This document shows, piece after piece, positions 43,282 through 52,366 of a DNA stretch of 64,000 bases. The stretch is from CAYMPH01 sp964392365. Lineage in GTDB: Bacteria; Spirochaetota; UBA4802; UBA5550. A program made the translations under genes and the position numbers. The DNA is taken from the NCBI GenBank assembly GCA_964392365.1, contig CAYMPH010000003.1:124001-188000 (forward strand). Direction: 5' to 3'. Every line of letters begins with the position of its first letter. Positions within the stretch are counted from its first letter, which is position 1. Under the pieces are notes generated by a model, which searched no databases, was not told the DNA's origin, and worked only from the letters and a program-made list of their open reading frames with translations.

Positions 43282-44126
43282 TTTTCACCTACTTCCGTTG
43301 CTTCAAGAATTCTATCAGCTAAAAAGAATCTGTTCTCGTTCCTGAGATAGCAGAAAGCTTCCATGTATTTCTTTTTTCCATATGCGACAAATTCCACAGG
43401 TTTGATTTCTCTCTCGGTTATATTGCCATCTGAATCTGTATATATTATTTTATAAATTTTCCCCTTAGTCATCCCTCTGAAATTAGAGGGAGCTTTTGTA
43501 ATCTTTAATTTTCTTGCGCGGATGGGGCTGCCGTGGTACGCGATCAGGTCTTTTAATTTCCATCTGCCGTTTTTATCTAGCTTAATAATAATATTCCTGA
43601 AAATTTCAGCACATGCAATAGCATCCGGAAGCGCTCTATGCGGATCTCCAATTATCCCGAAATGATTTGAAAGAGTTTCAAGTTTGTGATTTTTCAGATA
43701 GGGCAGGGCTTTTCTTGCAAGTCTTACTGTGTCAAAGGAATCGAGTTTGATATTAATATTATTTCTTCTGCAGACTATGTCAATGAAAGACAGATCGAAT
43801 TCCGGATTCTGAATTACAAGATATGTGTTTTTGATGAAATCAAGAACCGGTTTGATAACCTTTGAAATATCGGGCGATGATATTACCATTTCGTCTGTAA
43901 TTCCGTGAATAAGTGTGGTTTCTATTGGTATAGGCATTCCAGGATTAATAAGTGTCTCGAATTTATCAATTATACCTGTCATGTTGAATTTCACTAATCC
44001 TATATCAACAATTCTGTGAAATACGGGATTTATACCTGTTGTTTCAATATCCAGAGCGCAGAAGGTCAAATTTCTTAATACTTCATTCGGATTCATTTCT
44101 GCAGATTTTTTCTTATTAGAATGCAT
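43269..44126 (-). CDS. DEDDh exonuclease fused to a WYL-like domain
   Basis: A 285-residue protein. Residues about 15-180 are a DnaQ-type 3'-5' exonuclease: ALDIETTG (motif I), QNPEFDLSF (motif II) and HRALPDAIA (motif III, DEDDh). Residues about 195-280 read as a WYL-like ligand-sensing domain (KIYKIIYTDSDGNITEREIKPVEFVAYG, then AFCYLRNENRFFLADRI). WYL domains sense nucleic acid or nucleotide signals and are frequent in defence and repair regulators. The role could be DNA or RNA trimming controlled by a ligand. Confidence 0.8.
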   Translation of the reverse strand: MHSNKKKSAEMNPNEVLRNLTFCALDIETTGINPVFHRIVDIGLVKFNMTGIIDKFETLINPGMPIPIETTLIHGITDEMVISSPDISKVIKPVLDFIKNTYLVIQNPEFDLSFIDIVCRRNNINIKLDSFDTVRLARKALPYLKNHKLETLSNHFGIIGDPHRALPDAIACAEIFRNIIIKLDKNGRWKLKDLIAYHGSPIRARKLKITKAPSNFRGMTKGKIYKIIYTDSDGNITEREIKPVEFVAYGKKKYMEAFCYLRNENRFFLADRILEATEVGENHLL

Positions 44127-44696
44127 GTCAATAAGGATTGTTGTGATAAGTGAGAAAATTGAATCGGGGTCAGAGCACCAGGCAGTGCAGTACAGGTTTA
44201 AAATGGTGAATTTGTTGGGGGTCAGAGCCCTAAAGGATAGTTAGAGCAAACAGGAGGAGTTAGAGCATGTTAAAGTGGCTTATTTAATATAAAATTAAAA
44301 AAAAAGCAAAAAAATTAAAAAAAAAGATTATAAGATAAGAAATATCTTAAAATGATCATATTGTATAATAATTGGCTTTAATTGTATTTAATCGTCTTTC
44401 AACAGGCTAAATGTCACCCCCTTTGGTGACGAATAATCGAATAGGGAGTACTCTCCCTATACTTCAGGGGGTCTTTGAAAACTGAGATTTATATTTCTAT
44501 CGGATGCTATGGCCTCTATTTATTAGAGATGTAGCAGTTTTGTATGTGCCCAGATACAAAATTGAGACAGTGCCATTTAAATCCTGCTGTTGCTTAAGGC
44601 GCAGTAAAAAAACTAGTATCAATCCGCCAGTTTCGGAACTGCCCTTTCGAAACTGTGGCAAGGAAGCCGTTCAAAAAACAAAGGAGTGTGTGTAAA
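44127..44696 (+). other. Flagellin upstream region with hairpins and repeats
   Basis: A 570-base stretch without a supported gene. It has two GGGGTCAGAGC motifs (44166 and 44218), a palindrome AAGATA-AGAAA-TATCTT near 44333, a possible TATAAT box near 44365, and two small hairpins (GTCACC..GGTGAC and AGGGAG..CTCCCT) in the probable 5' leader of flaB. No sigma-28 promoter could be fixed. Confidence 0.45.
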
Positions 44697-45548
44697 ATGA
44701 TAATCAATCACAATATTAGCGCGATAAACGCTAACAGGACTTTAAAATTCACCCATGCGGCTGTTGAACAGTCCATGCAGAAACTATCTTCCGGCGTAAG
44801 GATCAACAAAGCAGGAGATGACGCTTCAGGACTTGCAGTATCAGAAAAAATGAGAACGCAGATCTCCGGCCTCAGACAGGCTGAGAGAAATACTGAAGAC
44901 GGTATGTCTTTTGTTCAAACCGCAGAAGGCTATCTGGATCAGACAGCTCAGATAGTTCAGAGGATTAGAGTCCTTTCAATTCAGTCTGCAAACGGAATCT
45001 ATTCTCCTTCGGATAGACAACTGATGCAGGTTGAAGTTTCAGCTTTGGTAGATGAGATAGACCGTGTAGCATCTCAGGCTGAATTCAACAGATTCAAGGT
45101 TCTGACTGGAGAATTTTCAAAAGTAAATCCTAAAGCAAGCATGTGGTTCCATCTTGGAGCTAACATGAATCAGAGCAAAAGGGTTTATATTGGTACAATG
45201 ACTGCCAGGGCATTTAAAATGAAAGACGGCACTAACAATCTTGCTGTTAAACTTTCTACTCCTCAGGGTTCAAATGCAGCTATCGGTCTTATGGACGAAG
45301 CTCTTCAGAGGCTTTCCAAACAGAGAGCAGATCTTGGAGCTTACTACAACAGACTGGATATGACTTCACGAGGACTTATGTCTGCATATGAAAATATTCA
45401 GGCAGCAGAATCGAGGATTAGAGACGCAGATATGGCAGAAGAAATGGTTACTTTCACCAAGAACCAGGTTCTGACGCATACTGGAGTTTCAATGCTTGCT
45501 CAGGCCAATTTACAGAGCCAGTCAGTGCTGCAGCTATTATCTCGTTAA
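44697..45548 (+). CDS. flaB: Flagellin, FlaB type
   Basis: Periplasmic flagellar filament core protein, 283 residues. The N-terminal D0/D1 helices (MIINHNISAINANRTLK, SSGVRINKAGDDASGLAVSE) and C-terminal helix region (SRIRDADMAEEMVTFTKNQVL) match spirochaete FlaB closely, with the short variable centre typical of them. There is no signal peptide, since flagellins are exported by the flagellar type III apparatus. The start has AAAGGAG upstream. Confidence 0.95.
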   Translation: MIINHNISAINANRTLKFTHAAVEQSMQKLSSGVRINKAGDDASGLAVSEKMRTQISGLRQAERNTEDGMSFVQTAEGYLDQTAQIVQRIRVLSIQSANGIYSPSDRQLMQVEVSALVDEIDRVASQAEFNRFKVLTGEFSKVNPKASMWFHLGANMNQSKRVYIGTMTARAFKMKDGTNNLAVKLSTPQGSNAAIGLMDEALQRLSKQRADLGAYYNRLDMTSRGLMSAYENIQAAESRIRDADMAEEMVTFTKNQVLTHTGVSMLAQANLQSQSVLQLLSR

Positions 45549-45876
45549 GATGATAGCACCTTGTCTTACCCCTGAAGTGAATTATTTTTGTTCTTTGAAA
45601 TCAATATTGGATTCTCATAACCCCGCTAGAGCCGCGGGACCGTCCAGATATACCGGCCGCTCAGGCAGCCGGTGATGCTGGGAGGGCGTCACCGGCTGCC
45701 TGAGATATGGTGCCGGTGTTGCTTGGACTATGGGCGGTCTTTGCGGCATTTAAAGGAGAAAACCTTTGAACCATTAATTGGTTACTGGATTCGCATGAAG
45801 CTGATCCATGAAAAAACCGGAACGGTACATATATAAATTAAGCGGCCGTTTTGAAAAAAACTAGGGAGGGATTTTT
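45549..45876 (+). other. Spacer between the two flagellin genes
   Basis: A 328-base spacer without a gene. It holds a perfect 16-bp hairpin (listed separately), a smaller CCCGC..GCGGG stem near 45632, and the leader of the second flagellin gene. No T-run follows the hairpin, so it is not a classical terminator. Confidence 0.55.
45660..45704. promoter_or_regulatory. Perfect 16-bp hairpin between flagellin genes
   Basis: CTCAGGCAGCCGGTGA (45660-45675) and its exact mirror (45689-45704) enclose a 13-base loop. It is very G/C-rich for this genome. No T-run follows. It may stabilise or process the flagellin mRNA, or be a REP-type insertion. Confidence 0.7.
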
Positions 45877-46719
45877 ATGAGAATCAATCACAACATGAGC
45901 GCCATATTCGCTAACAGGCAGATGCAGAAGGTTGCCAGCAGAATGGATAAAACCATTGAGAAGCTCGCATCGGGTGAAGCTATCAATAGAGCCGGAGACG
46001 ATGCTTCTGGGCTGGCAGTATCTGAAAAAATGCGCACTCAGATTCATGGCCTGGTACAGGCAGAAAAGAATGCTCAGAACGGGCTTTCTTTTATACAGGT
46101 CACTGAGGGCGCATTTCAGCAGATTAACGACATTATGCAGAGAGTGAGATCGCTGTCCGTTCAGTCGGCTAATGGAATTTATTCCAACAGCGACAGAATG
46201 CAGATACAGGTTGAGGTTTCTCAGCTTGTAGATGAAATAGACAGAATTTCAACCTCTTCAGAATTCAACAGGATGAAGATGCTCACAGGAACTTTTGCCA
46301 AAGGTGCAAAATCCGGAAGCATGTTTTTTCATGTCGGACCTAACAGCAATCAGAGGATCAGAGCATATATTTCTACGGTCAGTTCGAAAGCTTTTAATCT
46401 GCTTGAAGGCGCAAAAAAACGTTCCATTTCAACTGTTGGTCAGGCAAACGCCATGATAGGATACGTCGATTCAGCTTTAGAAAAGCTGAACAGGCAGAGG
46501 GCAGATCTGGGCGCTTACTACAACAGAATGGAAAATACGATCAGTTCGCTGCAGATGTCGCATGAAAATATGCTGGCAGCAGACTCCCGTATAAGGGACA
46601 CAGATATGGCAGCAGCCATGGTTGATTTCACGAGAGATCAAATTCTCGTTCAGACTGGTACTTCGATGTTGGCTCAGGCTAATTTCAAGCCTCAACTCGT
46701 AATGAAGTTAATCCAGTGA
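45877..46719 (+). CDS. flaB: Flagellin, FlaB type (second copy)
   Basis: A 280-residue paralogue of the gene just upstream with the same D0/D1 ends (MRINHNMSAIFANRQMQ, GDDASGLAVSEKMRTQI; DSRIRDTDMAAAMVDF). Spirochaetes commonly have several FlaB proteins that build the filament core together. It differs mostly in the middle and at the last residues (KPQLVMKLIQ). An AGGGAGG ribosome site precedes it. Confidence 0.95.
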   Translation: MRINHNMSAIFANRQMQKVASRMDKTIEKLASGEAINRAGDDASGLAVSEKMRTQIHGLVQAEKNAQNGLSFIQVTEGAFQQINDIMQRVRSLSVQSANGIYSNSDRMQIQVEVSQLVDEIDRISTSSEFNRMKMLTGTFAKGAKSGSMFFHVGPNSNQRIRAYISTVSSKAFNLLEGAKKRSISTVGQANAMIGYVDSALEKLNRQRADLGAYYNRMENTISSLQMSHENMLAADSRIRDTDMAAAMVDFTRDQILVQTGTSMLAQANFKPQLVMKLIQ

Positions 46720-46766
46720 GAATATTTTTCTAAAATGGATTTCCCCCTGCAGTGCGGGAATTCCTG

Positions 46767-46807
46767 CCCTCTCCGTTACGGGAGTAGCGGAGAGGGAGAA
46801 ATTTTTT
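46767..46807 (+). terminator. Intrinsic terminator after second flaB
   Basis: CCCTCTCCG and CGGAGAGGG pair over nine bases around a 12-base loop, followed by AGAAATTTTTT. It is a good factor-independent terminator between flaB and flaG. Confidence 0.75.
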
Positions 46808-46857
46808 AAAATTAAAAAGGGAGGAATAGAAGTTCAAATTTACAAGGAGGTATAATC

Positions 46858-47208
46858 ATGAACTCAATAGAATTTTTAGATAAGCTGGACAGTTTTAAGA
46901 CTTATAATAAAAATAAGAAAAAGATCAATGCCGTAACAGAAGATGTTCCGGATGAAAAAGATCAGCGCGAATTTTCTAATATAGAAAAAAGCGAATTAGC
47001 TGAGAAGCTGAATGCTGCAGTTAAAAGTCATAAAGATATAAGCAGCAGGATTTCTTTCAGTTTTGATGATCAGACAAAAAAATTTATAATGACACTGGTA
47101 AACTCTGATACTCATGAAGTGATCAGGGAAATACCGTCAAAAGAATTAAGAAATCTGATGATGCATATAAATAAAACACTTGGGATGATTGTTGACGAGG
47201 AAAGATAG
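46858..47208 (+). CDS. flaG: FlaG family protein
   Basis: A 116-residue protein whose C-terminal half matches the FlaG domain (ISFSFDDQTKKFIMTLVNSD, then VIREIPSKELRNL); the N-terminal half is Lys/Asp/Glu-rich and unstructured. FlaG influences filament length in other bacteria. The position after two flagellin genes fits. It has an ideal AAGGAGG ribosome site. Confidence 0.88.
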   Translation: MNSIEFLDKLDSFKTYNKNKKKINAVTEDVPDEKDQREFSNIEKSELAEKLNAAVKSHKDISSRISFSFDDQTKKFIMTLVNSDTHEVIREIPSKELRNLMMHINKTLGMIVDEER

Positions 47209-47583
47209 GCTGATACAGTTTTTCTGAAATTCCCGCAATTGCGGGATGCGTTTGATTGAATAAATCGGAGAGCTGATTTTTGTGTAATCTCCTATCCGGT
47301 TATTAAAATTTTAAATACATTTTCAAAGTGTATTTCATGATAATGAAATATGCCCAATCGAATAATGTCTTCATCTGAAAATACTTCCGGTTTTTTATAT
47401 TTTATACCGGATATAATATTAATATAAGCAAATTTCCCCGAATGGTTCGCAATCCGATTCTTTAATATAAATGCTCTAAACTGCCAAAAAATAATTATAA
47501 TTCAATTAAATTAATTTGTTGTATAAATATACTATAATGTGCAATATATGTAGCTGTTGGGATTGAAGAGCGGGGAGAATGTC
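47209..47583. other. Intergenic region after flaG
   Basis: About 375 A+T-rich bases without a gene. CCCGCAATTGCGGG at 47232-47245 is a perfect 14-base palindrome, possibly the end of the flaG transcript. A second potential stem (CCGG..CCGG) lies near 47387-47417. The promoter of the following gene is not located. Confidence 0.4.
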
Positions 47584-48483
47584 ATGAATCGAAGAGATTT
47601 CTTATCAATAACAGCTGTAGCAGGTACCGCAGCACTGCTTGGTAATTTTAAAAATATTTTTGCTCAGGACGCTATGCCGGACCTTACTGCAGTCAAGGGA
47701 GGAGAACCGGATGTAATGTTCGATAAGGGAATTGCCGCTTTCGGAGGAATAGGCGCCTTCGTTAAAAAAGGTCAGACCGTTGTTGTCAAGCCGAACATCG
47801 GATGGGATAAGACACCTGATCTAGCTGCAAATACAAACCCGCTTCTCGTGAAACGGATAATTGAACACTGCTACAATGCAGGTGCTAAAAAAGTTTACGT
47901 ATTCGATAATCCGGTTCATAATTGGGAGAGAACATATAAAAACAGTGGAATTGAACAGGCTGTGAAAGATGCAGGCGGTGTGATGGCTCCGGGTAATACG
48001 GAAAAATATTACACAAAGGTTCACATCCCGGGCAGCGATAAACTGAAAACTGCAAAGGTGCACGAACTTATACTATCATCAGATGTATTTATTAATGTTC
48101 CTGTTCTGAAGCATCACGCTTCTTCAGGATACACTGTTGCAATGAAAAATATAATGGGAACCGTCTGGGACAGATGGTATTTCCATATGAATGATCTTCA
48201 TGCGTGCATTGCAGAATCATGCATGATTAGGAAACCGGACCTGAATATAGTTGATGCATATAATGTAACTGCATCGAACGGCCCGCAGCAGGCAACAAAG
48301 GATGACCTTGTTTTAAAAAAGATGCAGCTAATTTCAAAAGATTTTGTTGCAATTGACGCTGCATCAGTTAAAATTATGGGGCTATCCGATCCGTCATCAA
48401 TAAGATATATTAATATCGCAAACAGCAAAGGCCTCGGTAAAATGAAAATAGAGAAGCTTAACATAAAGAAATTTACTATTTAA
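47584..48483 (+). CDS. DUF362 protein with Tat signal
   Basis: A 299-residue DUF362 protein. The N-terminus MNRRDFLSITAVAGTAALLG is a twin-arginine signal (RRDFL), so it is exported folded, probably with a cofactor. The core has the family motifs VVVKPNIGWD and VPVLKHHASSGYTVAMKN. DUF362 proteins are often paired with polyferredoxins, as here, where the next gene starts five bases later. The ATG at 47584 follows GGGGAGA; an upstream in-frame start is rejected because it would bury the signal. Confidence 0.87.
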   Translation: MNRRDFLSITAVAGTAALLGNFKNIFAQDAMPDLTAVKGGEPDVMFDKGIAAFGGIGAFVKKGQTVVVKPNIGWDKTPDLAANTNPLLVKRIIEHCYNAGAKKVYVFDNPVHNWERTYKNSGIEQAVKDAGGVMAPGNTEKYYTKVHIPGSDKLKTAKVHELILSSDVFINVPVLKHHASSGYTVAMKNIMGTVWDRWYFHMNDLHACIAESCMIRKPDLNIVDAYNVTASNGPQQATKDDLVLKKMQLISKDFVAIDAASVKIMGLSDPSSIRYINIANSKGLGKMKIEKLNIKKFTI

Positions 48484-48488
48484 TAAAT

Positions 48489-50303
48489 ATGTCTATACGC
48501 AGGTTCAGAATTTTATTTTCATTAATTATGCTGCTGCTTTTTACAGCAGTATTTCTCGGGTTTGATATTAATGAAAAAAATCTGCTTTCTGAGGCAATGA
48601 CATTCTTTCAGTTTCTTCCGGCTGTGATAGAATTTTTATCCACAGGCGCGGTCCCTGCACTGGCAGGGATTTTTTTTGTTTTAATGATGACAGTTTTGTT
48701 CGGCAGAATTTACTGTTCGTTCCTGTGTCCTCTCGGATATATGAGTGACCTGTTTATTTTCATATCCGGTATAGGAAAAAAAAGATTCAGCTTCAGTAAG
48801 GCAATTCCATTTATCAGGCCGTTTATGATATTGCTTGTAATCGTGTCTCTGGCTTCGCACAGCATGATCGCAGTGAATATTTTTGATCCATACAGCTATT
48901 TCGGAAGAATTGCTGCGGATTTGATTAAACCGGCTGCTTTATTTCTGAAAAATTCAGTCTCATTATTTTTGTCATCATTCAAGTTGTATTATATATCTCA
49001 AAAAACAATACATACAATATCAATCTTCCTCGCAGGTTTCACATTAAGCAGTCTTATAATAATTATTGCATTTGCAGTTTTCAGAGGAAGGCTTTACTGC
49101 AACACGCTTTGTCCTGTCGGTGCATTTCTCGGATACATCTCAAAAATCTCTTTATTCAAAATTAAGCTTGATAATTCAAAATGTACCTCTTGCGGAAAAT
49201 GCGAAAATGTATGCAAGTCGGAATGCATTTCCAATGCTGATACTACTATTGATTTAAGCAGATGCGTCATGTGCTTCAACTGTATTGATGTATGTAAGTT
49301 TAATGCAGTTCAAATACGACCTGTCATTCCCGCGAAGGCGGGAATCCATTTTGCAGGAAAATTTTCAGGATTTAAAAATTATCTGAAATCATTAAATTAT
49401 TATTTTATTATAGTAATTATCAAACCATTGAAGACTATCATTCATTCAGTATTTGTCATTCCTGCGAATGCTTCTGCTCGGTTGATGAGACTGCCGAATC
49501 ACAGCACAAGTGCGGGAATCAATTATTTGCAAAAATATTATAGAAAGCGAATAAATAATTTAAAAAAACCGGATAGTAATAGTCTGGATTCTGACTTTAT
49601 AAAACCTTCTCTCGATAGAAAAAATTTTCTGACAAAAGCGGGACGTATTGCAATTGCTGCAAGCTTATATCAGGCATTGCCGTTAAAAAAAATATTTGCA
49701 GAAGCAGATATTATAAGAAAATCAAAATTGCCGGTTTCGCCTCCGGGTTCAATAAGCATTAAAAGATTTACTTCGCACTGTACTGCGTGTCATCTTTGCG
49801 TGAGCAGGTGTCCTGGAGGAGTACTGCAGCCTGCTTTTCTTGAATACGGCTATTCCGGAATATTTCAGCCATTGATGGATTATAAAAAAGGATTCTGTGA
49901 ATACGAATGCAAAATCTGTCTTGATGTTTGTCCGAACAGCGCTATTATTCCTGTTGGTATTGAAAAAAAGAAAAGAATAAAGATAGGCAGATCCATATTA
50001 ATTAAAGACGAATGTATAGTTTATAAAGACAGCAGGGAGTGCGGTGCCTGCATTGAGGTGTGCCCGACCCGCTCGGTTTATCCGGTATTGTGGAAAGGAA
50101 TTCTTGCGCCGGAGTTGGAGGATAAAGCGTGTATCGGCTGTGGTGCCTGTGAAAGGGCCTGTCCTGTACTTGAGAAAGCAATATATATAGAAGGGCTTGC
50201 AAATCATGAAACAGCTGAACCAAGAAGAATGAAATCCTTTGATTTGAAAAAGAATAAAGTGCCGGATGAAAAACATATCATTCAGGACGATTTTCCTTTT
50301 TAG
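48489..50303 (+). CDS. Membrane polyferredoxin with in-frame repeat insertions
   Basis: A 604-residue electron-transfer protein. The N-terminal part has about five membrane segments and NapH-like CSFLCPLGY and CNTLCPVGAFLGY motifs, then two 4Fe-4S motifs (CTSCGKCENVCK, CVMCFNCIDVCK). After about residue 278 comes a foreign stretch with VIPAKAGIH, the typical translation of a palindromic repeat, and a second repeat-derived piece. From about residue 375 a signal-like helix and four more 4Fe-4S motifs (e.g. CIGCGACERACP) follow. The frame is intact, so the insertions are tolerated. It pairs with DUF362. Confidence 0.85.
   Translation: MSIRRFRILFSLIMLLLFTAVFLGFDINEKNLLSEAMTFFQFLPAVIEFLSTGAVPALAGIFFVLMMTVLFGRIYCSFLCPLGYMSDLFIFISGIGKKRFSFSKAIPFIRPFMILLVIVSLASHSMIAVNIFDPYSYFGRIAADLIKPAALFLKNSVSLFLSSFKLYYISQKTIHTISIFLAGFTLSSLIIIIAFAVFRGRLYCNTLCPVGAFLGYISKISLFKIKLDNSKCTSCGKCENVCKSECISNADTTIDLSRCVMCFNCIDVCKFNAVQIRPVIPAKAGIHFAGKFSGFKNYLKSLNYYFIIVIIKPLKTIIHSVFVIPANASARLMRLPNHSTSAGINYLQKYYRKRINNLKKPDSNSLDSDFIKPSLDRKNFLTKAGRIAIAASLYQALPLKKIFAEADIIRKSKLPVSPPGSISIKRFTSHCTACHLCVSRCPGGVLQPAFLEYGYSGIFQPLMDYKKGFCEYECKICLDVCPNSAIIPVGIEKKKRIKIGRSILIKDECIVYKDSRECGACIEVCPTRSVYPVLWKGILAPELEDKACIGCGACERACPVLEKAIYIEGLANHETAEPRRMKSFDLKKNKVPDEKHIIQDDFPF
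49323..49348. repeat. Palindromic repeat inside polyferredoxin gene
   Basis: ATTCCCGC-GAAG-GCGGGAAT, an eight-bp stem within GTCATTCCCGCG..., related to the 81-bp repeat at 42319. It is read in frame as VIPAKAGI. Confidence 0.8.
49455..49521. repeat. Second repeat copy inside polyferredoxin gene
   Basis: A 67-base unit bounded by GTCATTCCTGCG and GCGGGAATC, a longer diverged copy of the same palindromic family with a different interior, also read in frame. Confidence 0.65.
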
Positions 50304-50385
50304 CATTACTATAATAAAATCTTGACAGAAAACTGCATTTAGAATATTTTTAAATTCTGAATTATTGAAGTAACTGGAGTATAAT

Positions 50386-51474
50386 ATGGTAAAAACAGCA
50401 TTGATAACAGGAATAACCGGGCAGGATGGGGCATACCTTGCAGAGCTGCTGTTAGATAAAGGATATATTGTTCACGGTATAAAAAGAAGAAGCTCTCTTT
50501 TCAATACCCAGAGAGTGGATCATCTATATCATGATATTCATGAAAAGAATTTAAAATTTTTCATGCACTTCGGAGACATGACAGATTCAACAAATCTTAT
50601 TAATATTATTCAACAGGTTAAGCCTGATGAAATTTATAATCTTGCAGCTCAATCCCATGTACAGGTTTCATTTGAAATGCCGGAGTATACTGCTGACGCT
50701 GATGCTGTTGGAGTTCTTAGAATTTTAGAAGCTATAAAAAGTCTGGGTTTGCAGAAAAAAACAAGATTCTATCAGGCATCAACATCTGAATTATTCGGTC
50801 TGGTTCAGGAAACCCCTCAAAAAGAAACAACTCCGTTTTATCCGAGAAGTCCATACGCTGTTGCAAAACTATACGGCTACTGGATTACAGTTAACTACAG
50901 GGAAGCATATGGAATGTTCGCCTGTAATGGAATTCTTTTTAATCATGAAAGTCCGCTTCGCGGTGAAACTTTTGTAACAAGAAAAATAACGCGAGCTGCA
51001 GCAAGAATCAGTCTCGGACTGCAGGATAAGATTTATCTTGGAAATCTTGATTCAAAACGGGACTGGGGGCATGCAAAAGATTATGTTGAAGGTATGTGGC
51101 TTATTTTACAGCAGGATAAGCCGGAGGATTTCGTTCTTGCAACTGGCGAGACCCATACAGTAAAAGAATTTGTTGATCTTGCTTTTAAAGAAGCTGGTAT
51201 TGATTTATCATGGAAGGGCAGCGGTGTTGATGAAAAAGGAACAGATATTAAATCTGGTAAGGTTTTAGTTGAGGTTGATCCGAGATATTTCAGACCGACT
51301 GAGGTTGATCTGTTGTTAGGTGATCCTACAAAAGCAAATAATAAACTTGGCTGGAAACCGAAAATATCATTTAAAGAACTTGTTAAAGATATGGTTGTAT
51401 CTGATATTGAAGAGGCAAAAAGGGACTGTCATATTCAGGATGGAGGTTTTAAAGTAAATCAATTTCATGAGTGA
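50386..51474 (+). CDS. gmd: GDP-mannose 4,6-dehydratase
   Basis: Converts GDP-mannose to GDP-4-keto-6-deoxymannose, the first step to GDP-fucose and related sugars. The 362-residue extended SDR has the NADP motif GITGQDGAYL at about residues 9-18, the gmd-specific RRSSLFNTQRVDHLY, and the catalytic SPYAVAKLYGYW (YxxxK). Length is typical. It opens the surface sugar locus, with the second enzyme (fcl) at 54119. Confidence 0.96.
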   Translation: MVKTALITGITGQDGAYLAELLLDKGYIVHGIKRRSSLFNTQRVDHLYHDIHEKNLKFFMHFGDMTDSTNLINIIQQVKPDEIYNLAAQSHVQVSFEMPEYTADADAVGVLRILEAIKSLGLQKKTRFYQASTSELFGLVQETPQKETTPFYPRSPYAVAKLYGYWITVNYREAYGMFACNGILFNHESPLRGETFVTRKITRAAARISLGLQDKIYLGNLDSKRDWGHAKDYVEGMWLILQQDKPEDFVLATGETHTVKEFVDLAFKEAGIDLSWKGSGVDEKGTDIKSGKVLVEVDPRYFRPTEVDLLLGDPTKANNKLGWKPKISFKELVKDMVVSDIEEAKRDCHIQDGGFKVNQFHE

Positions 51475-51778
51475 TTAAATAAATTATTATATTTTAAATC
51501 TTAACAAATTATAAAAAAAAAGTGACATCTGCGTTCAATTTTTCTTCATTATACTAATTTTTATCCTCATCTTTTCAATCATCAATATTATCCCGATTTA
51601 TTACAAATTTATTGGTATAATTCTATTTGAATATAGATAAGATTTGATTAAAAAGGCGGGGTCAGAGCCCCAGTAATCCTTTAAAAATTTCAAAAAAAAT
51701 AAAATTTTCCAAAAAAAAACTTGACCGGCTTTCTGAATATGAGTAATTTTATTACTCGAAATCAAAAAGAGGTTGCAT
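51475..51778 (+). other. Spacer between gmd and regulator
   Basis: About 300 A+T-rich bases without a gene. A GGGGTCAGAGCCCC motif lies at 51658-51671, and near 51740 the palindrome GAGTAATTTTATTACTC could be the operator of the following regulator. Confidence 0.45.
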
Positions 51779-52357
51779 TTGCTAGATTCGCTTATTACTT
51801 CAAAAATGAGAATAAAGCTCCTTCTGAAATTTTTTATTAATTCAGATACCCGGGCTTATCTGCGCGGGCTTGCTGAAGAATTCGGCGAGTCAACCAATTC
51901 AGTGCGAATAGAGCTAAACAGGCTAACTAAGGCCGGGATACTTGAAATGAGCCAGAGCGGAAGAACCAAACTTTACGGTGCGAATAAGAAGAATCCATTA
52001 TATCAGGATTTAAAAAGCCTGGTCATGAAATATACAGGTATTGACCAGCTTATAGACTCAATTCTTGCAAAGCTTGGCAATGTTGAGCTTGCTTTTATAA
52101 CCGGAGATTATGCAAGAGGTATTGATTCAGGGATAATTGATGTAGTAATAGTTGGCAATATTGATAGAAATTTCCTGAATGATCTTGTTCAAAAGGCTGA
52201 AGTTCTGATTAAACGAAAAATTCGACATCTGGTTCTCAGTAATGATGAATATCATACTCTAAAAGATACACTGAAAACAGAAAAGTCGCTGCTGGTATGG
52301 AATGCTAACGGCTATTTAATTGATGATTCAAGACATGCCGCAGCATCCGGAATTTAG
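51779..52357 (+). CDS. HTH regulator with nucleotidyltransferase-like domain
   Basis: About 192 residues from TTG at 51779 (AGAGG six bases upstream; another TTG at 51773). The N-terminal winged helix (YLRGLAEEFGESTNSVRIEL, LTKAGILEMSQSGRTKLYG) is ArsR/MarR-like. The C-terminal half looks like a minimal nucleotidyltransferase (AFITGDYARGIDSGIIDVVIVG), but GS is GD and the second catalytic Asp is missing, so it is probably inactive. It is followed ten bases later by the NusG paralogue, and both probably control the sugar operon. Confidence 0.75.
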   Translation: MLDSLITSKMRIKLLLKFFINSDTRAYLRGLAEEFGESTNSVRIELNRLTKAGILEMSQSGRTKLYGANKKNPLYQDLKSLVMKYTGIDQLIDSILAKLGNVELAFITGDYARGIDSGIIDVVIVGNIDRNFLNDLVQKAEVLIKRKIRHLVLSNDEYHTLKDTLKTEKSLLVWNANGYLIDDSRHAAASGI

Positions 52358-52366
52358 GTTTTTTTC

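Noticed and set aside
44504..44695. 63-codon ORF before flaB
   Set aside because: Lies in the hairpin-rich flagellin leader, no ribosome site, no recognisable domain.
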